This document shows positions 25,216-31,788 of a stretch of DNA of 64,000 nucleotides, piece after piece. The DNA comes from Pseudonocardia sp. ICBG1293. GTDB taxonomy: Bacteria > Actinomycetota > Actinomycetes > Mycobacteriales > Pseudonocardiaceae. The notes beneath the pieces are model-generated. The model was not told the DNA's origin, searched no databases, and saw only the letters and a program-made list of their open reading frames with translations. Numbering within the stretch: position 1 is the first letter of the stretch; each line of letters begins with the position of its first letter. Position numbers and translations under genes: made by a program. The DNA lies in NCBI RefSeq assembly GCF_020131355.1, contig NZ_JAHLEL010000044.1, positions 642,941 to 706,940 of the forward strand, in the 5' to 3' direction.

Positions 25216-26061
25216 TCACTTCGGCTTCGGCTTCGGCTTGGTGAGGCGGCGGTGGCAGATCAGGGCGCAGGCCAGCGATAACAGCGCGGTGATCGTGGAT
25301 TCGGCGCGGTCGTAGCGCAGCGCGAGGCGGCGGAAGTCCAGCAGCCAGGACATGGTGCGCTCGACGACCCAGCGGACCCGCCCGAGCCGGGTGGAGTCCT
25401 CGATCCCGCGCCGGGCGATCCGCACCCCGATCCCACGCCCACTCAGGTAGCGGCGGCAGCGGGGATAGTCGTAGCCCTTGTCGGCGTGCACCTTGTCCGG
25501 CCGACGTCGCGGACGCCCCGGCTGTCCCGCCCGTTCGCGGACGCCGGGGTTGGTGTCCAGCAGCGGGGCGAGCATCCGACTGTCGTGGGTGTTCGCCCCG
25601 GTGACCAGCGCATGCAGCGGGAGCCCGCCTCGGTCGCAGAGCACGTGGTACTTGCTGCCCGCCTTCCCGCGATCGGTCGGCGAGGGCCCGGTGGCCTCGC
25701 CGCGGCGCTTGGCCCGCACGCTCACGCTGTCCACCGCCGCCCGCGACCAGTCCAGCAGGCCCTGCTGGGCGAGGCGGTCGAGCATCACCCGGTGCAGCTG
25801 GGCCCAGACCCCGGCCTGCTGCCACTGCCGTAGCCGCCGCCAGCAGGTCACTCCGGACCCACAGCCGAGCTCGGCGGGCAGCGCGTTCCAGCTGATCCCG
25901 GTCTTGAGCACGAACACGATCCCGGCCAGAGCGGCCCGATCCGGCACCCGCGGACGGCCTGTCCGTCCCCGCTTGTGCTTGCGCGGCTTGGGCAGCAGCG
26001 GCTCCACCAGCGCCCACAGCTCGTCGCTCACCAATCGCTCGACACAAGATCGCCGCGCCAC
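25216..26061 (-). CDS. IS5-family transposase (copy 1)
   Basis: 281 residues. An N-terminal DUF4096-like domain (LVSDELWALVEPLLPKPRK, GISWNALPAELGCGSG) is followed by DDE residues in AAVDSVSVRAKRRG, HADKGYDYPRCR and WVVERTMSWLLDF. The C-terminus is a Lys-Pro repeat (KPKPKPK) encoded by an AAGCCG microsatellite. The frame is complete, and the same protein is encoded at 59399-60244. Confidence 0.92.
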   Translation of the reverse strand: MARRSCVERLVSDELWALVEPLLPKPRKHKRGRTGRPRVPDRAALAGIVFVLKTGISWNALPAELGCGSGVTCWRRLRQWQQAGVWAQLHRVMLDRLAQQGLLDWSRAAVDSVSVRAKRRGEATGPSPTDRGKAGSKYHVLCDRGGLPLHALVTGANTHDSRMLAPLLDTNPGVRERAGQPGRPRRRPDKVHADKGYDYPRCRRYLSGRGIGVRIARRGIEDSTRLGRVRWVVERTMSWLLDFRRLALRYDRAESTITALLSLACALICHRRLTKPKPKPK

Positions 26062-26132
26062 GACCGGACATGATCAGCTACCAGCGCCGATCCACACAGG
26101 ACCGACACGCCGACTTCTGAAACGACCTCTAA

Positions 26133-26253
26133 GAGGTCATTTCAGAACGAGGTCGACGTGTCTGTTGTAGACGACAAGCGGCTATCTGACCTGCCGTTTG
26201 ATCTGTCGTCGAGGGGTCAATGGAAACTCGACAAGTCGTTCTGAAACGACCTC
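26133..26253 (-). mobile_element. 121-bp MITE, copy c (inverted)
   Basis: Reverse complement of copies a and b, again with TAA on each side (26130-26132 and 26254-26256). Only 16 bp of IS1634-family sequence follow before that element's right end. Confidence 0.85.
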
Positions 26254-26272
26254 TAAACCTGTGCAACTCAGG

Positions 26273-26370
26273 TTAGAGGTCGCGACCGGGCGGGTCGAGC
26301 AGGCGTGCCTGCCGCGGCATCGCCATCAGGAGTTCCTGCGGTTCCTCAAGCAGGTCGCGAAGGCCTACCC
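26273..26370. repeat. 98-bp target-site duplication, right copy
   Basis: Same sequence as 21599-21696, resuming the interrupted IS630 transposase gene right after the IS1634-family right inverted repeat CCTGTGCAACTCAGG. Confidence 0.85.
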
Positions 26371-26701
26371 GCGGCGCAAGCTGCACCTGGTGGTGGACAA
26401 CTACGCGACCCACAAGCACCCCGCAGTGAAGGCCTGGCTGGCCCGCAACCCGCGGATCACCCTGCACTTCACCCCGACCTCGGGATCGTGGCTGAACATG
26501 GTCGAGGTCTTTTTCGGGGTCATCACCCGCCAGGCCATTCGCCACGGCAGCTTCGGCAGCGTCAGAGAACTGATCGGCGCGATCGGCCGGTTCATCGACG
26601 GCTGGAACGAACGCTGCCACCCGTTCATCTGGACCAAACCCGCAGACCACCTACTCAACCACTGCCGACCCGGTCAAAGAACATCGTTTACGCGACACTA
26701 G
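26371..26701 (+). pseudogene. IS630-family transposase, 3' remnant
   Basis: Continues the copy-1 transposase after the insertion (RRKLHLVVDNYATHKHPAV, then TPTSGSWLNMVEVFFG with the last catalytic residue). It is intact in sequence but separated from its 5' part, so no full protein can be made. Confidence 0.88.
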
Positions 26702-27823
26702 TGTTGCGGTAACTAGGTTACTTTACTCACGGGCTGGTTTACGGGATCATGAGCTGTGCCGTTGACTGTGACCGTGGACGTTCCGGCCGCCGACCGCGAG
26801 GTGTTGGAGTCCTGGCTGCGTTCCTCGTCGGTTTCGGCGGGACTGGCCCGACGGGGCAGGATCGTGTTGCTGGCCGCGGACGGGGTGGCGGTCAAGGACA
26901 TCGTCACACTGGTCGGGGCGTCGAAGGCGACGGTGATCGGGTGGAAGAAGCGTTACGCCGCTGAGGGGATCGCCGGGCTGGCCGACCGGCCCAAGGCGGG
27001 CCGGCCGCCGGTGATCGACGAGGTCGCGGTCGTGCTCGCCACGCTGGAACCGCCGCCTGAGCGGCTCGGAGTCACGCACTGGTCGTCACGGCTGCTCGGT
27101 GCCGAGCTCGGGATCTCCCACGTGTGGATCGGCAAGATTTGGCGGCGGTGGGGGCTGCAGCCGTGGAAGTCCGAGACGTTCAAGTTCTCCACCGATCCCG
27201 AGCTCGAAGCCAAGGTCCGCGACATCGTCGGGTTGTATCTGAACCCGCCGGACAAGGCCGTCGTGCTCTGCGTCGACGAGAAATCCCAGGTCCAGGCCCT
27301 GGACCGGACAGCGCCGATCCTGCCGATCATGCCCGGTATCCCGGAGAAACGGACGCATGACTACGTCCGTCACGGCACCACCACGCTGTTCGCGGCGTTA
27401 GAGGTCGCGACCGGGCGGGTCGAGCAGGCGTGCCTGCCGCGGCATCGCCATCAGGAGTTCCTGCGGTTCCTCAAGCAGGTCGCGAAGGCCTACCCGCGGC
27501 GCAAGCTGCACCTGGTGGTGGACAACTACGCGACCCACAAGCACCCCGCAGTGAAGGCCTGGCTGGCCCGCAACCCGCGGATCACCCTGCACTTCACCCC
27601 GACCTCGGGATCGTGGCTGAACATGGTCGAGGTCTTTTTCGGGGTCATCACCCGCCAGGCCATTCGCCACGGCAGCTTCGGCAGCGTCAGAGAACTGATC
27701 GGCGCGATCGGCCGGTTCATCGACGGCTGGAACGAACGCTGCCACCCGTTCATCTGGACCAAACCCGCAGACCACCTACTCAACCACTGCCGACCCGGTC
27801 AAAGAACATCGTTTACGCGACAC
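26701..27823 (+). mobile_element. IS630-family element, copy 2, intact (1123 bp)
   Basis: Ends GTGTTGCGGTAAC and GTTTACGCGACAC, flanked by TA (26699-26700 and 27824-27825). It sits in direct tandem with copy 1, sharing the central TA. The right junction lies 4 bp before the TGTCCGGACA palindrome of the downstream sulfur operon. Confidence 0.92.
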
Positions 27824-27826
27824 TAG
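26756..27826 (+). CDS. IS630-family transposase, intact
   Basis: 356 residues. An N-terminal helix-turn-helix (RRGRIVLLAADGVAVKDIV, ATVIGWKKRYAAEGIAGL) is followed by a DDE domain with CVDEKSQVQALDRT, HLVVDNYATHKHP and SWLNMVEVFFGVITRQ. GTG 26756 is the start. The stop TAG is completed by the TA target duplication at the element's right end, so transposition to a different flank would keep TA and only alter the third base. Confidence 0.93.
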   Translation: MPLTVTVDVPAADREVLESWLRSSSVSAGLARRGRIVLLAADGVAVKDIVTLVGASKATVIGWKKRYAAEGIAGLADRPKAGRPPVIDEVAVVLATLEPPPERLGVTHWSSRLLGAELGISHVWIGKIWRRWGLQPWKSETFKFSTDPELEAKVRDIVGLYLNPPDKAVVLCVDEKSQVQALDRTAPILPIMPGIPEKRTHDYVRHGTTTLFAALEVATGRVEQACLPRHRHQEFLRFLKQVAKAYPRRKLHLVVDNYATHKHPAVKAWLARNPRITLHFTPTSGSWLNMVEVFFGVITRQAIRHGSFGSVRELIGAIGRFIDGWNERCHPFIWTKPADHLLNHCRPGQRTSFTRH

Positions 27827-27827
27827 G

Positions 27828-27837
27828 TGTCCGGACA
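27828..27837. promoter_or_regulatory. Perfect TGTCCGGACA palindrome (candidate operator)
   Basis: Centre about 74.5 bp upstream of the leader start at 27907, almost the same distance as at the carbonic anhydrase leader. The flanking CCGGACAACC is repeated in inverted form at GGGTTGTCCGG (27868-27878), which overlaps the -35 box. Confidence 0.5.
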
Positions 27838-27870
27838 ACCAGAGGTCGTTCCTGGTTGGTGGACACCGGG

Positions 27871-27900
27871 TTGTCCGGGGAGGTGACCACCCAGCACCCT
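27871..27900 (+). promoter_or_regulatory. Promoter of the 27907 leader
   Basis: TTGTCC, 18 bases, CACCCT, then 6 bases to GTG 27907. The -10 is poor, but the spacing equals that at the other leaders. Confidence 0.4.
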
Positions 27901-27906
27901 GGTCGG

Positions 27907-28083
27907 GTGACGACGAGCCGGCGGCGACCCTCGCGCCCGCAGCGGTTCGTGCGGGGCGTGACGGAGGCCGTCCACCTGCACCGTGCCCGCACCGCGTGGC
28001 ACGCCGTCCCGCTGCGCCCGACCGGCCTGGAGCAGTTCTGGCCGAGCCGACGCGCGCCCGCCTACAGCGAACTCTGTCGCTGA
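27907..28083 (+). CDS. Candidate Cys leader peptide, FWP-type
   Basis: 58 codons if GTG 27907 is used (GTG 27958 is an alternative), ending LEQFWPSRRAPAYSELCR and then TGA. The C-terminal block aligns with the carbonic anhydrase leader (FWP, RR, ELCR conserved). The Cys codon is TGT, two codons before the stop. It precedes a hairpin and an Ssu/Tau-type ABC operon. The peptide itself is unlikely to be a functional product; the conserved end suggests nascent-chain or codon-based sensing. Confidence 0.58.
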   Translation: MTTSRRRPSRPQRFVRGVTEAVHLHRARTAWHAVPLRPTGLEQFWPSRRAPAYSELCR

Positions 28084-28124
28084 CCGAGCCGCACCGGTCC
28101 CCCTCCTCCCGCGGACGGTAACGC

Positions 28125-28141
28125 CGCACGCCCGGCGTGCG
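28125..28141 (+). promoter_or_regulatory. Attenuator-type hairpin after the leader
   Basis: CGCACGCC-C-GGCGTGCG, 42 bp after the leader stop and about 150 bp before the binding-protein gene. The innermost pairs cannot all form, so about 6 bp with a 5-base loop is realistic. Confidence 0.45.
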
Positions 28142-28292
28142 ACGCACCCGCCGGAACCGGGATCGCCCGCCGGACACCACTCCGGCCCGCCACCCGTCCT
28201 GTACCCCGGCACGCCGTCCCGGCCGGCCGGTCCCGGCGCGCCGCGGTCGTCCCGACCGCCCGCCGCCCACCACGGAAGGACCCCCTCCCGCG

Positions 28293-29387
28293 ATGTCCCC
28301 GCACGTCCTGCGCCCCGGATCCCGGGCGCGCACCGCCGCCGTCCTGCTCGCGTTGCTCACTGCGCTCGGGCTGCTGGCCGGCTGCTCCCGCGCCGAGGAG
28401 AGCACCACCGCCGCGGGTGCCACCTCCCCCGCCACCGAGGTCCGCCTCGGCTACTTCCCGAACATCACCCACGCCCCCGCGCTGGTCGGGGTGAAGCAGG
28501 GCCTGTTCGCCACCGAGCTGGGGAACACGACGCTCACCACCCAGACCTTCAACGCGGGCCCGGACCAGGTCAACGCCCTGCTCGGTGGGTCGATCGACGT
28601 GGCGTTCATCGGCTCCGGGCCGGCGATCAACGCCTTCACCAAGTCGGGCGGCGAGGCCGTGCGCCTGGTCGCCGGCTCCACCTCGGCCGGGGCCCAGCTG
28701 GTGACCAGCCCGGACATCACCTCGCCCGAGCAGCTCAAGGGCAAGATCATCGCGACGCCGCAGCTGGGCAACACCCAGGACATCGCGTTCAAGACCTGGC
28801 TCAAGGAGAACAACCTCCCGATCGGGGACGGCCCGGACGCGGTGACCGTGCAGAACATCGACAACCCGCAGACCCTCGACCTGTTCAAGCAGGGCAAGCT
28901 CGCCGGCGGATGGCTGCCCGAGCCGTGGAGCTCGCGGCTGGTCGACGCCGGGGCGAAGGTCCTGCTCGACGAGAAGTCCCTGTGGCCGGACGGGAAGTTC
29001 CCGACCACCGTGGTCATCGTCCGGACCGAGTTCCTGCAGCAGCACCCGCAGACCGTCGAGGCGATCCTGCGCGGCGAGCAGAAGGCCATCGCGTTCATCC
29101 GCGACGACCCGGCGCAGGCGAAGACCGTGTCGAACCAGGCCATCGAGGAGATCACCGGCAAGCCGCTGGCCGCGAACATCCTCGACCGCGCCTTCACCGA
29201 GCTGTCCTTCGACAGCGACCCGCTGGCCTCGACCTTCCCGCAGCTGGCGAAGGACTCGGTCACGGCGGGCATCGCGCAGAGCGAGGCCGACCTGACCGGC
29301 TTCCTCGACCCGACCGCGGTCGACGCGGTCCGGACGAGCTCCGGGGAGGCCGCCGTGGACCCGGCCGGGCTCGCCGCCGCGAACTGA
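28293..29387 (+). CDS. Sulfonate/taurine-type ABC substrate-binding lipoprotein
   Basis: 364 residues. Signal peptide with lipobox LAGC (Cys-31), then an SsuA/TauA-like fold: EVRLGYFPNITHAPALVGVKQG, NALLGGSIDVAFIGSGPA, GKIIATPQLGNTQDIAFKTW and LAGGWLPEPWSSRLV. This pattern also fits nitrate-type binding proteins. The leader peptide and the surrounding LLM monooxygenases favour a sulfonate or sulfate ester. It is the first structural gene of a three-gene binding protein-ATPase-permease operon. Confidence 0.9.
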   Translation: MSPHVLRPGSRARTAAVLLALLTALGLLAGCSRAEESTTAAGATSPATEVRLGYFPNITHAPALVGVKQGLFATELGNTTLTTQTFNAGPDQVNALLGGSIDVAFIGSGPAINAFTKSGGEAVRLVAGSTSAGAQLVTSPDITSPEQLKGKIIATPQLGNTQDIAFKTWLKENNLPIGDGPDAVTVQNIDNPQTLDLFKQGKLAGGWLPEPWSSRLVDAGAKVLLDEKSLWPDGKFPTTVVIVRTEFLQQHPQTVEAILRGEQKAIAFIRDDPAQAKTVSNQAIEEITGKPLAANILDRAFTELSFDSDPLASTFPQLAKDSVTAGIAQSEADLTGFLDPTAVDAVRTSSGEAAVDPAGLAAAN

Positions 29388-29416
29388 CCTTTTCCGATCG
29401 ACGAGGGGAACCACCG

Positions 29417-30217
29417 ATGACCGTCGACCTGACCAGCCGGCGCCCGCGGACCCGCGACACCGCCGTGGAGCTGTCCGGGGTGGCCAAGACCTTCGGGGCC
29501 GGCACCGGGGCGGTGACCGCGCTCAACGGGATCGACCTGCGGGTCGGCGACGGCGAGTTCGTCTGCGTACTCGGCGCGTCCGGCTGCGGCAAGTCGACGC
29601 TGCTGAACCTGCTCGCCGGGCTCGACGAGCCGACGTCGGGCGAGGTCGCGGTGGGGTCCGCCCGGCCGTCGTTCATGTTCCAGGAGGCCGCGCTCATGCC
29701 GTGGCTGACCGCGCTGCGCAACGTCGAGCTGCCGCTCAAGCTCGCCGGGCACGGCCGGTCGGCCCGGCGGGAGCGGGCCGAGGAGCTGCTCACCCTGGTC
29801 CGGCTGGAGGGTGTGGGCGGCAAGCGACCGCACGAACTGTCCGGCGGCATGCGCCAGCGCGTGTCGCTGGCCCGGGCACTGGCCGCCGCGACCGGGCTCG
29901 GGGACGAGCACGGCACCGGCGGGCTGCTGCTGATGGACGAGCCGTTCGCCGCGCTCGACGCGATCACCCGCGACGTGCTGCAGGGCGAGCTCCTGCGGGT
30001 CTGGCGGGCGACCGGCACGACGATCGTGTTCGTCACCCACGACGTGCGCGAGGCGGTCCGGCTGGCCGAGCGGGTCGTGCTGCTGTCATCGCGCCCCGGC
30101 ACCGTGGTCCGCGAGTGGGTCGTGCCCGCCGACGGTCACGACGCCGAGGCCCAGGCCGAGCTGCACGACGACATCACCGGACGGTTGCGGCAGGTGATCA
30201 CCAGCCATGCCGCGTGA
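29417..30217 (+). CDS. ABC transporter ATPase, SsuB/TauB type
   Basis: 266 residues with Walker A GASGCGKST (about 53-61), Q-loop FMFQEAALMPW, signature LSGGMRQRVSLARAL, Walker B LLLMDEPFAALD and switch His in FVTHDVREA. It should power the permease encoded next. A 12-residue insertion (LGDEHGTGG) lies between the signature and Walker B, which is unusual for the family. ATG 29417 follows GAGGGGAACC. Confidence 0.93.
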   Translation: MTVDLTSRRPRTRDTAVELSGVAKTFGAGTGAVTALNGIDLRVGDGEFVCVLGASGCGKSTLLNLLAGLDEPTSGEVAVGSARPSFMFQEAALMPWLTALRNVELPLKLAGHGRSARRERAEELLTLVRLEGVGGKRPHELSGGMRQRVSLARALAAATGLGDEHGTGGLLLMDEPFAALDAITRDVLQGELLRVWRATGTTIVFVTHDVREAVRLAERVVLLSSRPGTVVREWVVPADGHDAEAQAELHDDITGRLRQVITSHAA

Positions 30218-31103
30218 GGACTCCTCGATGACGGTCGTCGAGAACGACCGGGACTCCGCCGCCGCGGTCGCCGGGCTCGACGCCCTCGACACCCCGGTCG
30301 AGCGCACCACCCCGTGGTGGCAGCGCTTCCTGCGGACCTGGCTGCCGCCGCCCGTCGCCCTCGTCCTGATCGTCGTGGTCTGGCAGATCGTCTGGGCCTC
30401 GGCGATCACCCCCGAGTACCGCCTGCCCTCCCCGGGCGCGGTGGCCGAGGCGTTCGGGGAGACCGTCGTCAGCGGCGAGATCTGGTCGATCCTGTGGACC
30501 TCGATCAGCCGGGCCGCCCTCGGCTTCCTGCTCGCCCTGGTCATCGCCACCCCGCTCGGGGTGGTGGTCGCCAAGGTGCCGGTGGTGCGCGCGGCGATCG
30601 GACCGCTGCTCACCGGGCTGCAGCCGCTGCCGTCGGTGGCGTGGGTCCCGGCCGCGGTGCTGTGGTTCGGGCTGACCAACACCACGATCTTCTTCGTCGT
30701 GCTGCTCGGCTCGGTGCCCTCGATCGCCAACGGCCTGGTGGCGGGGATCGACCAGGTGCCGCCGATCCTGCCGCGGGCAGGGCAGGTGCTGGGCGCGACG
30801 GGCTACCAGATGGCCCGCTACGTGCTGCTCCCCGCGGCGCTGCCCGGCTACCTCGCAGGCTGCAAGCAGGGCTGGGCGTTCTCCTGGCGCTCGCTGATGG
30901 CCGCGGAGATCATCGCCGCCGGTCCGGCACTGGGGGTCGGGCTGGGCGCCTACCTGAAGAACGGCGCCGACGTGAACGACATCGTCCAGGTCTTCGCCGC
31001 GATCCTGCTCATCCTCATCGTCGGCATCGGGGTCGAGCTGCTGGTCTTCCGACCCCTGGAGCGACGGGTGCTGCGCGCCCGGGGACTCGCTCTCTCCGTG
31101 TGA
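30207..31103 (+). CDS. ABC transporter permease, SsuC/TauC type
   Basis: 298 residues with about six helices, WFGLTNTTIFFVVLLGS, and an EAA-type loop with LGATGYQMARYVLLPAALPGYL. The start overlaps the ATPase stop by 11 bp; a second in-frame ATG seven codons later is possible. With the preceding two genes it completes one importer. This operon ends at the hairpin at 31134. Confidence 0.92.
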   Translation: MPREDSSMTVVENDRDSAAAVAGLDALDTPVERTTPWWQRFLRTWLPPPVALVLIVVVWQIVWASAITPEYRLPSPGAVAEAFGETVVSGEIWSILWTSISRAALGFLLALVIATPLGVVVAKVPVVRAAIGPLLTGLQPLPSVAWVPAAVLWFGLTNTTIFFVVLLGSVPSIANGLVAGIDQVPPILPRAGQVLGATGYQMARYVLLPAALPGYLAGCKQGWAFSWRSLMAAEIIAAGPALGVGLGAYLKNGADVNDIVQVFAAILLILIVGIGVELLVFRPLERRVLRARGLALSV

Positions 31104-31133
31104 CCCCGCGCCTCCCACCCACCCGCCCCGCAC

Positions 31134-31223
31134 CGCACGAGCCCCGCACCGCACGAGCGGGCCGTTCGTACGAAAGGTTCGTACGAACGGCCCGCTCGTG
31201 CGATGCGGTGCGGGGCTCGTGCG
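31134..31223. terminator. Long hairpin terminator, member of a repeated family
   Basis: Arms 31134-31174 and 31178-31223 pair around an AGG loop with one 5-base bulge (TTCGTACGAA next to the loop, then CGGCCCGCTCGTGCG and the GCACCGC repeats). It lies 30 bp after the permease stop. The core matches the terminator at 12342-12396. Confidence 0.75.
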
Positions 31224-31303
31224 CCCGCGACGGCGGCCGGGTGCGGTGACGGGCGCGCGGCCGGAGCCCGGTCGGGTGCCGTGCGTGCCCGGCCGGGCCG
31301 GGG

Positions 31304-31313
31304 TGTCCGGACG
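31304..31313. promoter_or_regulatory. TGTCCGGACG near-palindrome (candidate operator)
   Basis: Centre 97.5 bp upstream of the leader start. It is followed by GGCACCCGTTCCCAGCAG, which resembles the sequence after the site at 38346 (GCACCGGGCTCCCACCAG). Both sites lie at nearly the same distance from their leaders. Confidence 0.5.
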
Positions 31314-31370
31314 TGTTCGGCACCCGTTCCCAGCAGCCGAAACGCCGTGACCCAATCCCAACGCCAAGGG

Positions 31371-31399
31371 TTGGGTTTCCTCCGCCGGCCGGTTACCGT
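31371..31399 (+). promoter_or_regulatory. Leaderless-type promoter of the 31406 leader
   Basis: TTGGGT, 17 bases, TACCGT, then 6 bases to ATG. Both boxes are identical to those of the leader at 38447. Confidence 0.65.
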
Positions 31400-31405
31400 T
31401 CCCCC

Positions 31406-31483
31406 ATGACCGTTCCGGTTCCGCTGACGACACGCGCGCACATCGACCTCGCGCGCGTCGCGTCGGCGCTCTGTCGGTCCTGA
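31406..31483 (+). CDS. Cys leader peptide, HVDL-type
   Basis: 25 codons ending RAHIDLARVASALCRS, with TGT for Cys three codons before the stop. There is no Shine-Dalgarno; the ATG sits at the expected transcription start. It heads the permease-ATPase-monooxygenase operon that starts at 31789. It matches actinobacterial leader peptides placed before sulfur genes, which act in cis on cysteine supply; the mechanism here is inferred. Confidence 0.8.
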   Translation: MTVPVPLTTRAHIDLARVASALCRS

Positions 31484-31488
31484 CCCGG

Positions 31489-31516
31489 CGTCCCGGCCGC
31501 CCCGCGCCCGGGGACG
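31489..31516 (+). promoter_or_regulatory. Possible attenuator stem after the leader
   Basis: CGTCCC (31489-31494) pairs with GGGACG (31511-31516) around a G+C-rich 16-base loop, 5 bases after the leader stop. A weak stem. Confidence 0.3.
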
Positions 31517-31788
31517 TGACGGCGCACCCACCGCGCACCGGTCCCACCGCACCACGCCCGCCGGGCCACGTCCACCAGCCACGTCCGCCGACCCGGCCGG
31601 GGCCTGCGCCGTGCACGTCCGCGGCACCGCACCCCGGCAGGACGCCGGGCCCCGCCGCGCGCACCGTCCGCGCCGGGCCAGCACGTCGAGCACCCGTCGT
31701 CCGCGACGTCCTCTCCGCACACCCGACCCGCCCACCGGCCGTCGCCGGCGGGTCGGTCCGGCGTGCCCGCCGACCCCCAGGAGTTCCG

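Larger units (their letters stand above)
24527..26129 (-). mobile_element. IS5-family element with passenger gene, copy 1 (1603 bp)
   Basis: Ends GACGTCGTTTCAGAAGT and (complement) GAGGTCGTTTCAGAAGTCG, bounded by TAA. It holds a transposase gene on the minus strand and a convergent passenger gene on the plus strand. An inverted copy of exactly the same length is at 59331-60933, which proves the element's limits and that the passenger gene moves with it. Confidence 0.92.
21697..26272 (+). mobile_element. IS1634-family element containing further insertions
   Basis: Terminal inverted repeats CCTGAGTTGCACAGG (left) and CCTGTGCAACTCAGG (right) match exactly. Without the internal TAA-flanked elements the unit would be about 1.6 kb with one transposase gene, and its stop would lie 16 bp from the right end. 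The element is flanked by 98-bp direct repeats, in line with the very long duplications known for IS1634 and IS1549. The five inserted elements begin at the stop codon. Confidence 0.88.
20894..26698 (+). mobile_element. IS630-family element, copy 1, interrupted by other elements
   Basis: The left end GTGTTGCGGTAAC after TA (20892-20893) and the right end GTTTACGCGACAC before TA (26699-26700) match the intact copy next to it. Removing the inserted DNA (21697-26272) and its 98-bp duplication leaves 1131 bp, 8 bp longer than the intact copy. The extra 8 bp are a tandem duplication of ACTACGTC near 21556, which breaks the frame. Confidence 0.9.
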
